Shown here: positions 44,282 through 52,941 of the stretch, in pieces
Layout: every line of letters starts with the position of its first letter
Position numbering within the stretch: position 1 is the first letter of the stretch
NCBI RefSeq assembly: GCF_001485535.1
Contig: NZ_BCMZ01000001.1
Location: 2,108,001 to 2,172,000 of the forward strand
Origin: Halobacterium sp. CBA1132
Lineage (GTDB): Archaea; Halobacteriota; Halobacteria; Halobacteriales; Halobacteriaceae
Reading direction: 5' to 3'
Length of the DNA: 64,000 nt
Notes under the pieces: generated by a model
Databases searched by the model: none
What the model was told of the DNA's origin: nothing
The model's input: the letters and a program-made list of their open reading frames with translations, nothing else
Translations under genes and position numbers: made by a program

Positions 44282-44744
44282 CGTGAGCCCCGCGCGAGTC
44301 GCCGCGGACGCCGACGTGCTCGCTGCTGACCTCTTCGTGGACGGCGACGCGCGCGCTGCGCTCGACCACGTGCGCTCGCACTCGTGGGTCGACCTCGTCG
44401 CCAGCGACCCGCTGTTGGACGACGCCGAAGCCGTGGTTGCGGCGCTCGGCGACCCCGCCCTCGCCGCTGACTGGCGCGAGCGCATCGAGGCGGAGGCGAC
44501 GCTCGTGAGCCACCCCGAGGGCGACCAGCCCACGCTCGGTGCCGCACACGCCGGCGACGCGGCGCACGTCCTCACGTACGACGAGACGCTGCGCTCGGCG
44601 CGCACCGGCATGGAACTGAAGGGGCGCGTGGACGTCAGCGTGAAGGCCCCGGACGCGTTCGCGCGGCTGTTCGACCCGGAGAAACTGTATCCGACGGTCG
44701 TCGGCGGCGACTACCCCGGTCCGGACCGCGACCCGCGCGAATAG
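44274..44744 (+). CDS. PIN-like protein (DUF7384-type), unknown function
   Basis: The 156-aa product has acidic residues spaced as in PIN-like nucleases (AADADVLAADLFVDGDARAA, ADWRERIEAEATLVSHPEGD, VSVKAPDAFARLFDPEKLYP). It resembles haloarchaeal DUF7384 proteins. Nuclease activity is not established. It is translationally linked to the 34-aa ORF and the lipoprotein gene upstream, and lies 1 nt from the convergent ITPase gene. Confidence 0.65.
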   Translation: MSDVSPARVAADADVLAADLFVDGDARAALDHVRSHSWVDLVASDPLLDDAEAVVAALGDPALAADWRERIEAEATLVSHPEGDQPTLGAAHAGDAAHVLTYDETLRSARTGMELKGRVDVSVKAPDAFARLFDPEKLYPTVVGGDYPGPDRDPRE

Positions 44745-44745
44745 C

Positions 44746-45300
44746 TCAGTCCTGGCGTTCCGCGAGCCAGTCGGCAAGCTTCGCGAGCGCGCGACCGCGG
44801 TGGCTGAGCGCGTTCTTCCGTTCGGTGTCCATCTCAGCGAACGTCTCGCCGTCGTGCTCGAAAATCGGGTCGTAGCCGAACCCGCCGTCGCCGCGCGGCG
44901 CGACGATGGTGCCCTGCACGGCCCCGGAGAACGTTTCGGTCACGTCGCCGTCCGTGTACGCGACCGTACAGCGGAACGCGCCGCGGCGGTCCTCTAGGTC
45001 TTCGGCGAGGTCCCAGACGCGCTCGATACCGAGCGTGTCCTCGACGTAGGAGGAGTACGGGCCCGGGAATCCGTCGAGCGCGCGAACGAAGAGCCCAGCG
45101 TCGTCGACGATGATGGGGACGTCGGCGTCTTGGGCCTCGTAGGCGTCCTCCGCGCCGCGGGCCGCGATGTCGGCGAGCTCGTCGCTCTGAATCTCGGTGT
45201 AGTCGTAGTCGTACTGGACGACGTCGTAGACATCGGCGAGGTACTGTTCGGCCTCCCGGACCTTCCCGGGGTTGGTCGTCACGAACCGGAGCGTGCGCAT
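44746..45300 (-). CDS. rdgB: XTP/dITP diphosphatase (HAM1/RdgB)
   Basis: House-cleaning enzyme that hydrolyses ITP, dITP and XTP to monophosphates. The 184-aa product shows FVTTNPGKVREAEQYL, VDDAGLFVRALDGFPGPYSS (metal-binding Asp) and PRGDGGFGYDPIF. These are diagnostic family motifs. Length is typical for archaeal HAM1. The start ATG at 45300 lies about 35 nt past the end of the DUF5808 gene, and both read leftward. Confidence 0.94.
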   Translation of the reverse strand: MRTLRFVTTNPGKVREAEQYLADVYDVVQYDYDYTEIQSDELADIAARGAEDAYEAQDADVPIIVDDAGLFVRALDGFPGPYSSYVEDTLGIERVWDLAEDLEDRRGAFRCTVAYTDGDVTETFSGAVQGTIVAPRGDGGFGYDPIFEHDGETFAEMDTERKNALSHRGRALAKLADWLAERQD

Positions 45301-45337
45301 ACCGACGCGTCGGCGCGCACCGAGTTGGATGCGTCGA

Positions 45338-45613
45338 TTACTCGTCGACGACGACTTCGACTGCTTCCTCGACGGCGCCGTCGTCGTCTTCGTCCCCGCT
45401 CTGCTGTTGCTGCCAGAGCAGCACGCCAGCCACCGCCAGCACCACCCACGACCGCCAGTTCGCGAGGTTCAGCGTGTAGCCGATGCCGAACGGCTTCTCC
45501 ACGAGCATCCCCTCGCCGGGCTGCCAGTAGGACTCCAGCATCCCGCTGAGTTTCGGGCGCTCGAAGTTGTACGGCACGCCGAACAGTTCGCCACTAGACG
45601 GTTTCTCGACCAT
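45338..45613 (-). CDS. DUF5808-like membrane protein
   Basis: The 91-aa product, MVEKPSSGELFGVPYNFERP with a later GEGMLVEKPFGIGYTLNLAN, has one membrane helix (WVVLAVAGVLLW) and an acidic tail. It matches the haloarchaeal DUF5808 family from memory. The ATG at 45613 is chosen. The IS6 element starts 50 nt upstream, so its promoter may have been altered by the insertion. Confidence 0.78.
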   Translation of the reverse strand: MVEKPSSGELFGVPYNFERPKLSGMLESYWQPGEGMLVEKPFGIGYTLNLANWRSWVVLAVAGVLLWQQQQSGDEDDDGAVEEAVEVVVDE

Positions 45614-45652
45614 ACACGTTCGTTCGGCGCCAGCCCCCAAATCAGTTTGGGG

Positions 45653-45662
45653 CTACTGATAG
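45653..45662. repeat. Target-site duplication, left copy
   Basis: CTACTGATAG is identical to 46358-46367 and flanks the IS on both sides. IS6-family elements make 8-bp duplications, so two of the ten matching bases may be chance. Confidence 0.75.
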
Positions 45663-46357
45663 GCGGTGTTCAGATAAGGATTGAAAGGTGAGGCGGTGCG
45701 GTTTTCAGGTGTCCATGCCAGAAAACGCCCGCCTCAGCGGTTGTTTAGACCAGATCGACTTAGAGTTTGTTGAACGAGAAGCGACACCGCAGCTGCTGAT
45801 GAAGCTCAGTATTCAGCTCCACCTTGCTGGACTCTCACTTTCAAATACTGTCTCTATACTTGAGATATTCGGTGTCGAACGAGCACGCTCCACCGTCCAT
45901 AACTGGGTTCACAAAGCCGACCTACAGCCCGAGTCAGGACGGAGTCCGGATCACGTTGCCGTTGATGAAACCGTGATCCGACTCAATAACGAGCAGTACT
46001 GGCTGTACGCTGCTGTCGATCCAGAAACAAACGAATTGCTCCATACAAAGCTTGAGCCGACGCGTACGAACGTGATTGCTCGCTCGTTTTTCGCCGACCT
46101 CCGCGAGAAACATGATGTCGATAATGCCGTGTTTCTCGTTGATGGTGCACCCACGCTGAAAGACGCCTGTCAACGACACGGCCTCCGATTCCAATATGAA
46201 AAACACGGGAATCGGAATGCTGTCGAACGTGTCTTTCGAGAGATAAAACGACGAACCTCATCGTTCTCGAACTGTTTCAGCAACGCCGCAGCAGATACCG
46301 CCGACGATTGGCTCAGATCGTTCAGCTTCGCATGGAATCAGCTTATCTGAACACTAC
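45663..46357 (+). mobile_element. IS6-family insertion sequence (ISH type)
   Basis: A 695-bp element with 16-bp terminal inverted repeats. The left end is GCGGTGTTCAGATAAG and the right end, reverse complemented, is GTAGTGTTCAGATAAG (two mismatches). The transposase ORF fills most of it, and the direct repeats around it look intact. It is complete and probably mobile or recently so. It sits between the kae1-bud32 stop codon and the DUF5808 gene. Confidence 0.9.
45715..46350 (+). CDS. IS6-family transposase
   Basis: The 211-aa DDE transposase moves the surrounding IS by a copy-in, cointegrate-type reaction. Catalytic candidates are Asp in VAVDETVIRL, Asp in VFLVDGAPTL and Glu in NAVERVFREIKRR. 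An N-terminal helical DNA-binding region includes HLAGLSLSNTVSILEIFGVE. The frame is open from 45688, but MPENARLSG at 45715 is the likely start. GC is lower than in host genes, consistent with transfer. No frameshift. Confidence 0.93.
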   Translation: MPENARLSGCLDQIDLEFVEREATPQLLMKLSIQLHLAGLSLSNTVSILEIFGVERARSTVHNWVHKADLQPESGRSPDHVAVDETVIRLNNEQYWLYAAVDPETNELLHTKLEPTRTNVIARSFFADLREKHDVDNAVFLVDGAPTLKDACQRHGLRFQYEKHGNRNAVERVFREIKRRTSSFSNCFSNAAADTADDWLRSFSFAWNQLI

Positions 46358-46367
46358 CTACTGATAG
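46358..46367. repeat. Target-site duplication, right copy (contains kae1-bud32 stop)
   Basis: CTACTGATAG repeats 45653-45662. Its first three bases are the TAG stop of kae1-bud32 on the minus strand. Confidence 0.75.
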
Positions 46368-47935
46368 CGCCCGCGCCCCTCGATGGCGCGCAACTGCGCG
46401 AACACCGACTCGTCGCCCGCCTCGCGGTACGCGGCCTCGAAGGCCGCCGTCAGCGGCTCGGGGTCGTCGGCGGTGCCCGCGAGACTCTGCTCGAAGACGT
46501 GGCAGTCCATCGCGTGGTCCTCCACGTCGTCCGTGTTGTAGCCGAGCCCGAAGTCAATGAGGAACGTACGGTCGTCGTCTCCGCTCGCGGTCACGCGTAC
46601 GTTCCGGGTCGTCGGGTCTCCGTGGACGAAGCCGGCGTCGTGAATCGTCGCAAGGTGGCGGCCCACGTCCCGCACGCGGGACTCGGTGAGCGCGTCACGG
46701 ACGTCGGTGTCGCCGACGCGCTGCAGCGTCAGCGTCGACTCCGGCACGTCCACGTCCCAGACGAGCGGCGTGGGAACGCCGTGTCGGCGCGCCTCGCTGG
46801 TCAAGCGCGCTTCGAGCACGGTGCGGTCGCGCCGCAGGCGCGCGTCCAGCGAGGGGTGGCGGTACTCCTTCGGGAGCCGCGCCTTCGTCACGTGGTCATC
46901 CGCGAACGTGACCGTCGCCTCCGCGCCCTGCAGCACGTCGCTGTCGGGGCGCGCGGGCGGCTCGGGCTCACGCCACGTCACCGGCACCTCGTCCGGCCGG
47001 AAGTTCGAGTCGATGGCGGAGTCCTCGATTTCGAGCGTGTCGCCGGCGCGCGCCATCTTCTCGCCGAGCACCGCAATCATCCCCGCGTTGTCCCGCAGGA
47101 AGCGGGGTTCGGGCGCGAAGAAGTCCGCGCCGCGCTGCTCGCACATCGCGTCGAGCATCCCACGCAGCCGGTCGTTCTGCGCGACGCCACCCCCCAAGAC
47201 GAGTTCGTCGCGACCGGTCAGCGAGAGCGCGCGCTCGGCGACCTCACCGAGCATCGCGAAGACGGTCTCTTCGAGCCCCCGGCAGACGTCCTCGACCGGC
47301 GTCCCCTGGTCGTACTCCTGCTTGGCGGCGCTCATGATGCCCGAGAACGAAAAGTCCATCCCCTTCACGACGTACGGAAGTTCAGTGTACGCGCCCTCGT
47401 TCGCGTGAGATTCGACTTTCGGGCCGCCCGGGTGGCTCCAGCCGACGTGGCGCGTGAACTTGTCGAGGGCGTTCCCGACGCCCGTGTCCATCGTCTCGCC
47501 GAGCACGCGATAGCGGCCGTTCCGGTACGCGAGCACGTGGGCGTTCGCGCCGCTGGCGTTCAGGCAGACGGGCGCCGAAAAACCCGAGCGGTGGCGCCCG
47601 ATTTCGAGGTGCGCGACCATGTGGTTGACGCCCACGAGAGGGACGTCTAAGGTCTGGGCGAGCGCGCGCGCCGCGGAGCCGACGATGCGCAGGCACGGGC
47701 CGAGGCCGGGGCCACGGGAGAACGAGACTGCGTCTATCTGGCCGTCACTCTCGTCGAGGATGGTCTCCACGACCGCGGGAATCGCCGACCGCATGTGCTC
47801 GGCGGCCTCGCGCGGGTGGATGCCGCCGCTGTCGGGCGCGTACGCGTCGGACTCGATGACGACAGAATCAGTCTCGGAATCGTACAGCGCCGCGCTCGCA
47901 CACCACGCAGTGCCCTCGATTCCGAGAACCCGCAT
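46358..47935 (-). CDS. kae1-bud32: KEOPS Kae1-Bud32 fusion (t6A synthase / kinase)
   Basis: The 525-aa fusion joins Kae1 (residues 1-325), which transfers threonylcarbamoyl to A37 of ANN-decoding tRNAs, to the Bud32 kinase/ATPase (about 335-525). Kae1 shows the metal motif HMVAH and GLGPCLRIVGSAARAL; Bud32 shows FVHGDPTTRNVRV and LIDFGLG. It is the last gene of the aIF2-gamma/ribosomal-protein cluster. An IS6 element lies directly at its stop codon, leaving the coding sequence intact. Confidence 0.96.
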   Translation of the reverse strand: MRVLGIEGTAWCASAALYDSETDSVVIESDAYAPDSGGIHPREAAEHMRSAIPAVVETILDESDGQIDAVSFSRGPGLGPCLRIVGSAARALAQTLDVPLVGVNHMVAHLEIGRHRSGFSAPVCLNASGANAHVLAYRNGRYRVLGETMDTGVGNALDKFTRHVGWSHPGGPKVESHANEGAYTELPYVVKGMDFSFSGIMSAAKQEYDQGTPVEDVCRGLEETVFAMLGEVAERALSLTGRDELVLGGGVAQNDRLRGMLDAMCEQRGADFFAPEPRFLRDNAGMIAVLGEKMARAGDTLEIEDSAIDSNFRPDEVPVTWREPEPPARPDSDVLQGAEATVTFADDHVTKARLPKEYRHPSLDARLRRDRTVLEARLTSEARRHGVPTPLVWDVDVPESTLTLQRVGDTDVRDALTESRVRDVGRHLATIHDAGFVHGDPTTRNVRVTASGDDDRTFLIDFGLGYNTDDVEDHAMDCHVFEQSLAGTADDPEPLTAAFEAAYREAGDESVFAQLRAIEGRGRYQ

Positions 47936-47943
47936 CTACCGGG

Positions 47944-48078
47944 TCAGTCCCACTCGGTGTAGCCGCACTTCCCGCAGTACTGCCGGTCGCCGTGGTCCGC
48001 GAGGAACGTGTCCCCGCAGCGCGGGCACATTTCCTTGTCCGTCGTGCCGTCGTCGTTGTAGTAGTCGTTCCGAGCCAT
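47944..48078 (-). CDS. rps27ae: 30S ribosomal protein S27ae
   Basis: A 44-aa zinc-ribbon ribosomal protein, [20 protein letters not shown] onward, with CPRCGD and CGKCGY Cys pairs binding Zn. It overlaps the rps24e stop by one base (TGATG), so it is coupled to it. kae1-bud32 begins 8 nt after its stop. Standard archaeal size and order. Confidence 0.95.
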   Translation of the reverse strand: MARNDYYNDDGTTDKEMCPRCGDTFLADHGDRQYCGKCGYTEWD

Positions 48079-48389
48079 CATTCAGCCTCCTCCGCTTCGG
48101 CGTCTTCCTCGGCGCCGATCTTGTTGCGGTCGAGCATGTGCTCGTGTTCGACTTCCGCGGCGTCCTCCGGGGAGTCGTAGGTCTTCGCGCGGCCGACCGT
48201 CTTTCGCATCCCGAACTTCGTGTCGAGTTCGTGAACGACGACTTCCTCGGAGTCCTTGTCGAGTTTCGCCGCGAGGCTGTCGCGAACGGAGAGCCGCGAC
48301 GGCGTGGCGTCCTCGTGTTCGATCTCGAATTTGACCTCAGTCCGGTGAAGCAGGGGGTTGTCTTCCTGCTCCAGAATCTCGATTTCCAT
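48078..48389 (-). CDS. rps24e: 30S ribosomal protein S24e
   Basis: The 103-aa product, [20 protein letters not shown] with a later [19 protein letters not shown], is archaeal/eukaryotic S24e of the small subunit. The very acidic C-terminal extension ([10 protein letters not shown]) is a halophile adaptation. The ATG at 48389 is chosen over longer frames. It overlaps rps27ae by one base. Confidence 0.95.
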   Translation of the reverse strand: MEIEILEQEDNPLLHRTEVKFEIEHEDATPSRLSVRDSLAAKLDKDSEEVVVHELDTKFGMRKTVGRAKTYDSPEDAAEVEHEHMLDRNKIGAEEDAEAEEAE

Positions 48390-48469
48390 GGTCAGTTGTT
48401 CGTATATGAACGCGAAATCAGTAAAAGCATTTCGAAGGGCTGATTGCGCCCGCGAGCCGCGTGGCCCCC

Positions 48470-49003
48470 TCACTCCAGCAGCGCCCAGAACGCTTCCGTT
48501 GTCTCCAAGAGGTCACAGAGGTCGTGGGCTCGCTCCTTGAGCGCGCTCGTCACGTTCGCCAACACCATTCCTTCGCCGGGCTGGCCGTAGACGACGCTCG
48601 CGCCGATAGGGGTGGCGACGACGGCGGGCAGCGTCGCGAGGTCCTCCTCGCCGTCGACGGACAGCAGCGTCGACCCCTCGGCGTCGATTGCGTCGACGAG
48701 CGCTTCGAGTAACTCCTCCGAGATAGTGCCCGGGTCGCTGGCGACCTCGACGGTGCGGTCGGCATCGGGGCGCCCGCCCGCGACTTCCTCGGTGACGGCC
48801 TCGCGCTCGGTCTTCCCGTCCACGACGGCGACCTTCGGCGGCGCGCCTGCCGCAACGAGGTGGTAGGTCACTACGTCCCCGACCGCCACGACCGGGTCGC
48901 CCGCGTCCGCCAGCAGTCGATGGGCGTCCTCGTAGACGTCGCCGAGTGGCTCCTTGAACGCCCCGCGGGCGTCCGGTGGGAGCGTCGCGGCCGCACGAGT
49001 CAC
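48470..49003 (-). CDS. GTP-dependent dephospho-CoA kinase (DUF359)
   Basis: The family, characterised in Thermococcus, phosphorylates dephospho-CoA to CoA using GTP, the last CoA step in archaea. The 177-aa product has AVGDVVTYHLVAAGAPPKVA, VVDGKTERE and VDGEEDLATLPAVVATPIGA, matching family blocks. It lies between spt4 and rps24e with the same orientation, the usual archaeal context. Confidence 0.9.
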   Translation of the reverse strand: MTRAAATLPPDARGAFKEPLGDVYEDAHRLLADAGDPVVAVGDVVTYHLVAAGAPPKVAVVDGKTEREAVTEEVAGGRPDADRTVEVASDPGTISEELLEALVDAIDAEGSTLLSVDGEEDLATLPAVVATPIGASVVYGQPGEGMVLANVTSALKERAHDLCDLLETTEAFWALLE

Positions 49004-49004
49004 G

Positions 49005-49202
49005 CTACCGGACCTTCAGCGCGTACTCGCCCGCCTCGGAGACCTCCATCTTCTCCGCGATTTCGGACTCCTCGGGGTGAGTGATGACCACGTACCCCGC
49101 CCAGTCCTCCGTGAGGCTCGTCGACGAGCAGTACGGACACATCTCCTCGTCGGGTTCGACGATGCGGTGGCAGTCGTGGCAGGCCAGGCGGTTCGACGCC
49201 AT
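49005..49202 (-). CDS. spt4: Transcription elongation factor Spt4 (RpoE'')
   Basis: The 65-aa zinc-ribbon protein has Cys8, Cys11, Cys22 and Cys25 (ACHDCHRIVEPDEEMCPYC) and pairs with Spt5 on RNA polymerase to increase processivity. It abuts rpo7 (its ATG lies directly after the rpo7 stop) and is followed by the dephospho-CoA kinase gene. Size and order are standard. Confidence 0.95.
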   Translation of the reverse strand: MASNRLACHDCHRIVEPDEEMCPYCSSTSLTEDWAGYVVITHPEESEIAEKMEVSEAGEYALKVR

Positions 49203-49766
49203 CTACTCGGCCTCCTCGCTCTGCTCGCGCTCCTCGCGGAGCCAGCCGTGCTTCCCGAGACCGGGCTGTTTCGCCGTGAGCCCGATCTTGGACTCCCGGG
49301 GGTTGCGCTCGTCGATGCTCTTCGTGACGATGCGGGCCCGCACCGAATCGCCAGTGCCGATGACGCTGTTGGACTCCCGGGAGGCGAGTTGCTGGTTCTC
49401 CTCGTCGAACGCGAGGTACTCGTCGGAGATCTGGGAGACGTGCAGGAGACCGTCGACGGGGCCGATGCCGACGAACGCGCCGAAGCTCACGACTTCGACG
49501 ATTTCGCCGTCGACGACTTCCTGCATCTCGGGGTCGAACGTGACGGCGTCGAACTCCGCTTCGAAGTAGACGCCGGGACGGTTCGGCAACACCGCGCCCT
49601 CGCCGAGGTCGTGGACCTCAGTGACGGTGACGATGCTCCCGATGTCTTCGTCCATTCGTCCTTCCAGTTTGTCCTGCAGCAGCCGCTTCACGAGGTCCGG
49701 ACTCACGTCCCCGAGGTGCTCGGGCGGAACCTCAATCGTGTCCTTCAGGCGTGCTCGCTTGTACAT
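49203..49766 (-). CDS. rpo7: RNA polymerase subunit Rpo7 (RpoE')
   Basis: Rpo7 forms the RNA polymerase stalk with Rpo4 and contacts nascent RNA. The 187-aa product has an N-terminal RNP-like domain (MYKRARLKDTIEVPPEHLGD) and an S1-type OB domain (about 80-165, DGEIVEVVSFGAFVGIGPVD). The C-terminus is acidic. The adjacent spt4 and upstream PIN gene and aIF2-gamma form the conserved archaeal cluster. Confidence 0.95.
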   Translation of the reverse strand: MYKRARLKDTIEVPPEHLGDVSPDLVKRLLQDKLEGRMDEDIGSIVTVTEVHDLGEGAVLPNRPGVYFEAEFDAVTFDPEMQEVVDGEIVEVVSFGAFVGIGPVDGLLHVSQISDEYLAFDEENQQLASRESNSVIGTGDSVRARIVTKSIDERNPRESKIGLTAKQPGLGKHGWLREEREQSEEAE

Positions 49767-50144
49767 TTATGGTTGAGTGATAGTCAATTGATTCCGGCCC
49801 CTTAAATGAATTACCGGCACGCCCGCGTCGAGCAGGCGCTGTCGGAGGGGGGCGTCGTTCGTAACGACTGCGTCCGCGTCGCCGTCGACGGCGAGCGCGT
49901 ACAGCGCGTCGTCTGCGTACGATTCCTCTGCTTCCACGGTCTCACAGCGGTCTGCCAAGTCCGCCGCCACGCTGGCTGCCGTCGCTTCCTCCCCGCCGCC
50001 CGCGCCGAGCTTCTCCAGTTCGGCGCGGACCGTCTCGGGGACGACGGCGTCGTACTCCTCGGACAGCCGGTCGAGTTCGTCGAAGACCCGCACGTCGTTC
50101 TCGACCGGCATCATCAGCGCGTTGGCGTCCATGGCGACCCGCAT
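49767..50144 (-). CDS. PIN-domain protein (Fcf1/Utp24-like)
   Basis: The 125-aa PIN-domain protein has MDANALMMPVENDV (Asp near the N-terminus) and later acidic [20 protein letters not shown], the metal-binding set of PIN nucleases. In archaea a PIN protein between aIF2-gamma and rpo7 is conserved and thought to act in rRNA processing rather than as a toxin. There is no antitoxin gene next to it. The ATG at 50144 overlaps the aIF2-gamma stop by one base. Confidence 0.88.
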   Translation of the reverse strand: MRVAMDANALMMPVENDVRVFDELDRLSEEYDAVVPETVRAELEKLGAGGGEEATAASVAADLADRCETVEAEESYADDALYALAVDGDADAVVTNDAPLRQRLLDAGVPVIHLRGRNQLTITQP

Positions 50145-51382
50145 CACTCCGTGAGCGTACCCACGCCGATGAGCCGCCAGCGCGCTCCCACGCGGCGGTT
50201 GATGGCGATTTTCGAACCCTCGGGCGCGCACACCGGCCGCTTGAGCTGGACGTCGCACTCGCCGTCGCGAGCGCTCGTCACGGAGCCGACGGTGGTCGCG
50301 GTGCCGACGGTCAACATCAGCGGTTCGCCGGTGCTGATTTCGTCGATGGTCTCGCCCTCCTCGGCGCCGACGAGGCGTTCGAGGAGGTCGACATCCATCG
50401 TGAAGGAGTCCCACGTCGGCGGGAGCGTCTCCGGCGGGCCGGCGACCTGCCCGGCGAGCGCGTCACCCTTCGTGAGGCTCGGGTCCAGGCCGGTGCCGAC
50501 GCCGAGCAGTCCGCCGGGTGACGCCGCGTCGACGTTCTCGCCGCCGGCTTGGAGGCTGCGGACGGTCGTGGTCACCGACCGCCACTCCGTCTGCCCGCCC
50601 TCCTCGACCTCGCGGCCGGGCCGGAGTTCGATGTCCTCGTCGACGTCGAGTTCGCCCTGCACGAGACTGCCGCCGAGCACGCCGCCCAGCAGGCCGTCCC
50701 ACTTCGTGCCGGGCTTGTTGATGTCGAACGAGCGCGCGACGTACATCCGGGGGTCGGCGTCCGGGTCGCGGTCCGGCGTCGGAATCTCGGATTCGAGCGC
50801 GTCGATGACGAGGTCGATGTTGATCTCCTGTTCGGCGGAGATGGGGACGATGGGTGCGCCCTCGGCGACCGTGCCCTCGACGAACTCCTGAATCTGCTCG
50901 TAGTTCTGCCGGGCCTGCTCGGCGTCCACGAGGTCGACTTTGTTCTGCGCGATGACGATGTTCTCGATGCCGATGATGTCCAGCGCCATCAGGTGTTCTT
51001 CCGTCTGGGGCTGGGGGACCGGCTCGTTGGCGCTGACGACCAGCACCGCGCCGTCCATGATTGCGGCGCCCGAGAGCATCGTCGCCATCAGGGTCTCGTG
51101 GCCGGGTGCGTCCACGAACGAGACCGTGCGCAGCACCTCCGTCTCGGTGCCGTGCTCGGGGCACTCCTCGGCGACGGTGTAACACTCGGGTTCGTCGCAG
51201 TCTGGACACCGCCGCAGCGTCGCGTCGGCGTACCCGAGGCGAATGGAGATGCCGCGTTTCATCTCCTCGGAGTGCTGGTCCGTCCACTCGCCGCTGAGCG
51301 CTCGGACGAGCGTGGTCTTTCCGTGGTCGACGTGACCGACCAGTCCGATGTTCACCTCCGGTTGTCGGTGATTGTCTGCCAT
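50144..51382 (-). CDS. eif2g: Translation initiation factor aIF2 subunit gamma
   Basis: aIF2-gamma is the GTPase core of the initiator Met-tRNA carrier. The 412-aa product shows [14 protein letters not shown] (G1), [13 protein letters not shown] (G3), and NKVDLVD (G4). A zinc knuckle ([20 protein letters not shown]) and EF-Tu-like barrel domains follow. ATG at 51382 is preferred to a GTG two codons upstream. It begins the cluster that runs to kae1-bud32. Confidence 0.96.
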   Translation of the reverse strand: MADNHRQPEVNIGLVGHVDHGKTTLVRALSGEWTDQHSEEMKRGISIRLGYADATLRRCPDCDEPECYTVAEECPEHGTETEVLRTVSFVDAPGHETLMATMLSGAAIMDGAVLVVSANEPVPQPQTEEHLMALDIIGIENIVIAQNKVDLVDAEQARQNYEQIQEFVEGTVAEGAPIVPISAEQEINIDLVIDALESEIPTPDRDPDADPRMYVARSFDINKPGTKWDGLLGGVLGGSLVQGELDVDEDIELRPGREVEEGGQTEWRSVTTTVRSLQAGGENVDAASPGGLLGVGTGLDPSLTKGDALAGQVAGPPETLPPTWDSFTMDVDLLERLVGAEEGETIDEISTGEPLMLTVGTATTVGSVTSARDGECDVQLKRPVCAPEGSKIAINRRVGARWRLIGVGTLTE

Positions 51383-51519
51383 GTTCACAGAGTAATCTTG
51401 CGTGAATTTCGCCCCGAACGACTGATAAACCTACTGTTACAGAGGCGCCGGGTCAACGAGCCCCGAAACGCCGTTCGCTGGCGCGATACAGCGCCGCCCG
51501 CGACGCGAGCGAACCGGGT

Positions 51520-51527
51520 GCTTAACC
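51520..51527 (+). promoter_or_regulatory. TATA-like box of the 51551 gene
   Basis: GCTTAACC lies about 27 nt before the GTG at 51551, supporting that unusual start on a leaderless transcript. Confidence 0.4.
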
Positions 51528-51550
51528 CCGTCAACGACGAACGGAGGAGC

Positions 51551-52537
51551 GTGCGAGAGTTCGGATTCGAACTCCGGCTGTGCGCCCATCTCGAAGCCGA
51601 CGGCGTGCCGAGCGTCGGCGACGCGGGTATCGTCTCCCGGCAACTCGGGACGAGCGTCCACGCCGCTGGCGGGCGCATCGTGGACACCGTCTGCGTGCTG
51701 TCGGGCCCGGAGTTCGACGCCCGAACCGAACTCACGAGCGAGACGATTCCGCCCGCCGTCCTCGACGCCGACGTGCCGGTCGGGGAGTACGAGCGCGTCA
51801 CGCGGGTCTTCGATGGCCCGCCGGAGCGCGCCCGCAGCCTCGCCGAGCGGGGTGCCAACACCGGCTTTCTGGACCTCGACCGCCGCGGCGGCCAGACGGT
51901 CGTCCGCCAGCACGCCCGCTACCCGGACTGGGTGGGGGGACTGGTCGGCGTCGAGAACAAGCCGGACCTCGGGCGGCCGGGCGACCTCGAAGCCCAGATG
52001 CGCCACGACGCCAGCCTCGGCGTCCTCGACTACGCCGTCGTCGCGACGGCCTCCCACGTCACGCGCGCCCACCTGAACCGGCTCCCCGACGAGGTGGGCG
52101 TCTGGAGAGTGGACTTCGAGGCGAGCGACTCAATCGAGGTGGTGCGAGAGCCGGAGCCACTGGATTCGGCGGGCCCCGAGCTGGAAGTGCTCGACTCGGA
52201 ACCCGGAAAGACGGACGTGCGACCAGTCGGGGCGGCCGAGAAGGCACGTCAGCGCCGCCGCGTCGCGGAGCGCGCGTACGGCAAGGGCTGGCGGATGTAC
52301 GAGTTCCCGGACTGCGCACGCGCCGCTCGCGGTGCGGAGGGCGACGCCGCCGCCCTGCCGTTCTGTGCGTACAAGGAGCGACTCGTCGACCCCGCCAGCG
52401 AGTGCGGCGCGGACTGCCCGGGCTACGAGCCGGCGGACGCACCCGAAGCGGACCTCGACGCCGAACGCGAGCGGAACACGCCGTGGAACGCGAACGCGGG
52501 CGGCCGCCGGCGGCAGTCCGGCCTCGACCAGTTCTGA
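51551..52537 (+). CDS. DUF5787-like haloarchaeal protein
   Basis: The 328-aa product starts at GTG 51551 (VREFGFELRLCAHLEADGVP) and resembles the haloarchaeal DUF5787 family. A central part with GLVGVENKPDLGRPGDLEAQ looks like a restriction-endonuclease-like or PD-(D/E)XK core (Glu and Lys in ENK). Cys-rich segments late in the protein (FPDCARAAR, LPFCAYKERL, ECGADCPGY) could bind a metal or Fe-S cluster as in RecB/Cas4-type nucleases. This nuclease reading is my inference. Confidence 0.72.
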   Translation: MREFGFELRLCAHLEADGVPSVGDAGIVSRQLGTSVHAAGGRIVDTVCVLSGPEFDARTELTSETIPPAVLDADVPVGEYERVTRVFDGPPERARSLAERGANTGFLDLDRRGGQTVVRQHARYPDWVGGLVGVENKPDLGRPGDLEAQMRHDASLGVLDYAVVATASHVTRAHLNRLPDEVGVWRVDFEASDSIEVVREPEPLDSAGPELEVLDSEPGKTDVRPVGAAEKARQRRRVAERAYGKGWRMYEFPDCARAARGAEGDAAALPFCAYKERLVDPASECGADCPGYEPADAPEADLDAERERNTPWNANAGGRRRQSGLDQF

Positions 52538-52596
52538 CCACAGCGCCGGCGAACGCGCCTCTCGTTTCAAGTGCCGGCGAGACGAGGCTTCGAGTG

Positions 52597-52941
52597 ATGC
52601 ATCAACGCGAACGGGCGGGCGCGGTGGTCGCCGCTCTCGCGGCGGTCGGCGTCGCCGTGCTATTCGACGCGCCGCCAGTGGTGCTGCCACAAATCGGCGT
52701 GCTGTACGCCGCTGCCGGCTACTACACCGCTCGGCACCCGGACGTGGTTCGCAGTAGCTCGGACCGCCCGAGTCCCGACTGGACCGCCGGCGCGCTCGGC
52801 GGCGGACTGGCGTTCGGACTGGTCGGACTGACGGCGGTAGACGCGCCGCTGTGGCTGTACGTCTACGGATTCGGACTCGCGACCTTCGGGTTCGCGGTGG
52901 GCGTCGCGTGGGCGCGAGCCGAAAGCGAAGACGGCGCTTAG
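52597..52941 (+). CDS. Small membrane protein, unknown function
   Basis: The 114-aa product, MHQRERAGAVVAALAAVGVA onward, has about four hydrophobic helices in an Ala/Gly/Leu-rich sequence and an acidic tail. No conserved motif is evident. Codon use is host-like. It follows the DUF5787-like gene by about 60 nt and shares its stop region (TTAG) with the convergent MBL hydrolase gene. Confidence 0.65.
   Translation: MHQRERAGAVVAALAAVGVAVLFDAPPVVLPQIGVLYAAAGYYTARHPDVVRSSSDRPSPDWTAGALGGGLAFGLVGLTAVDAPLWLYVYGFGLATFGFAVGVAWARAESEDGA

Noticed and set aside
49767-50144. VapC toxin of a toxin-antitoxin system
   Set aside because: No antitoxin gene is adjacent, and the position between aIF2-gamma and rpo7 is the conserved place of an rRNA-processing PIN protein.
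50549-51550. Upstream extension of the DUF5787-like frame through 1 kb
   Set aside because: The extension is antisense to aIF2-gamma and lacks domain character; a TATA box and GTG at 51551 fit the real start.
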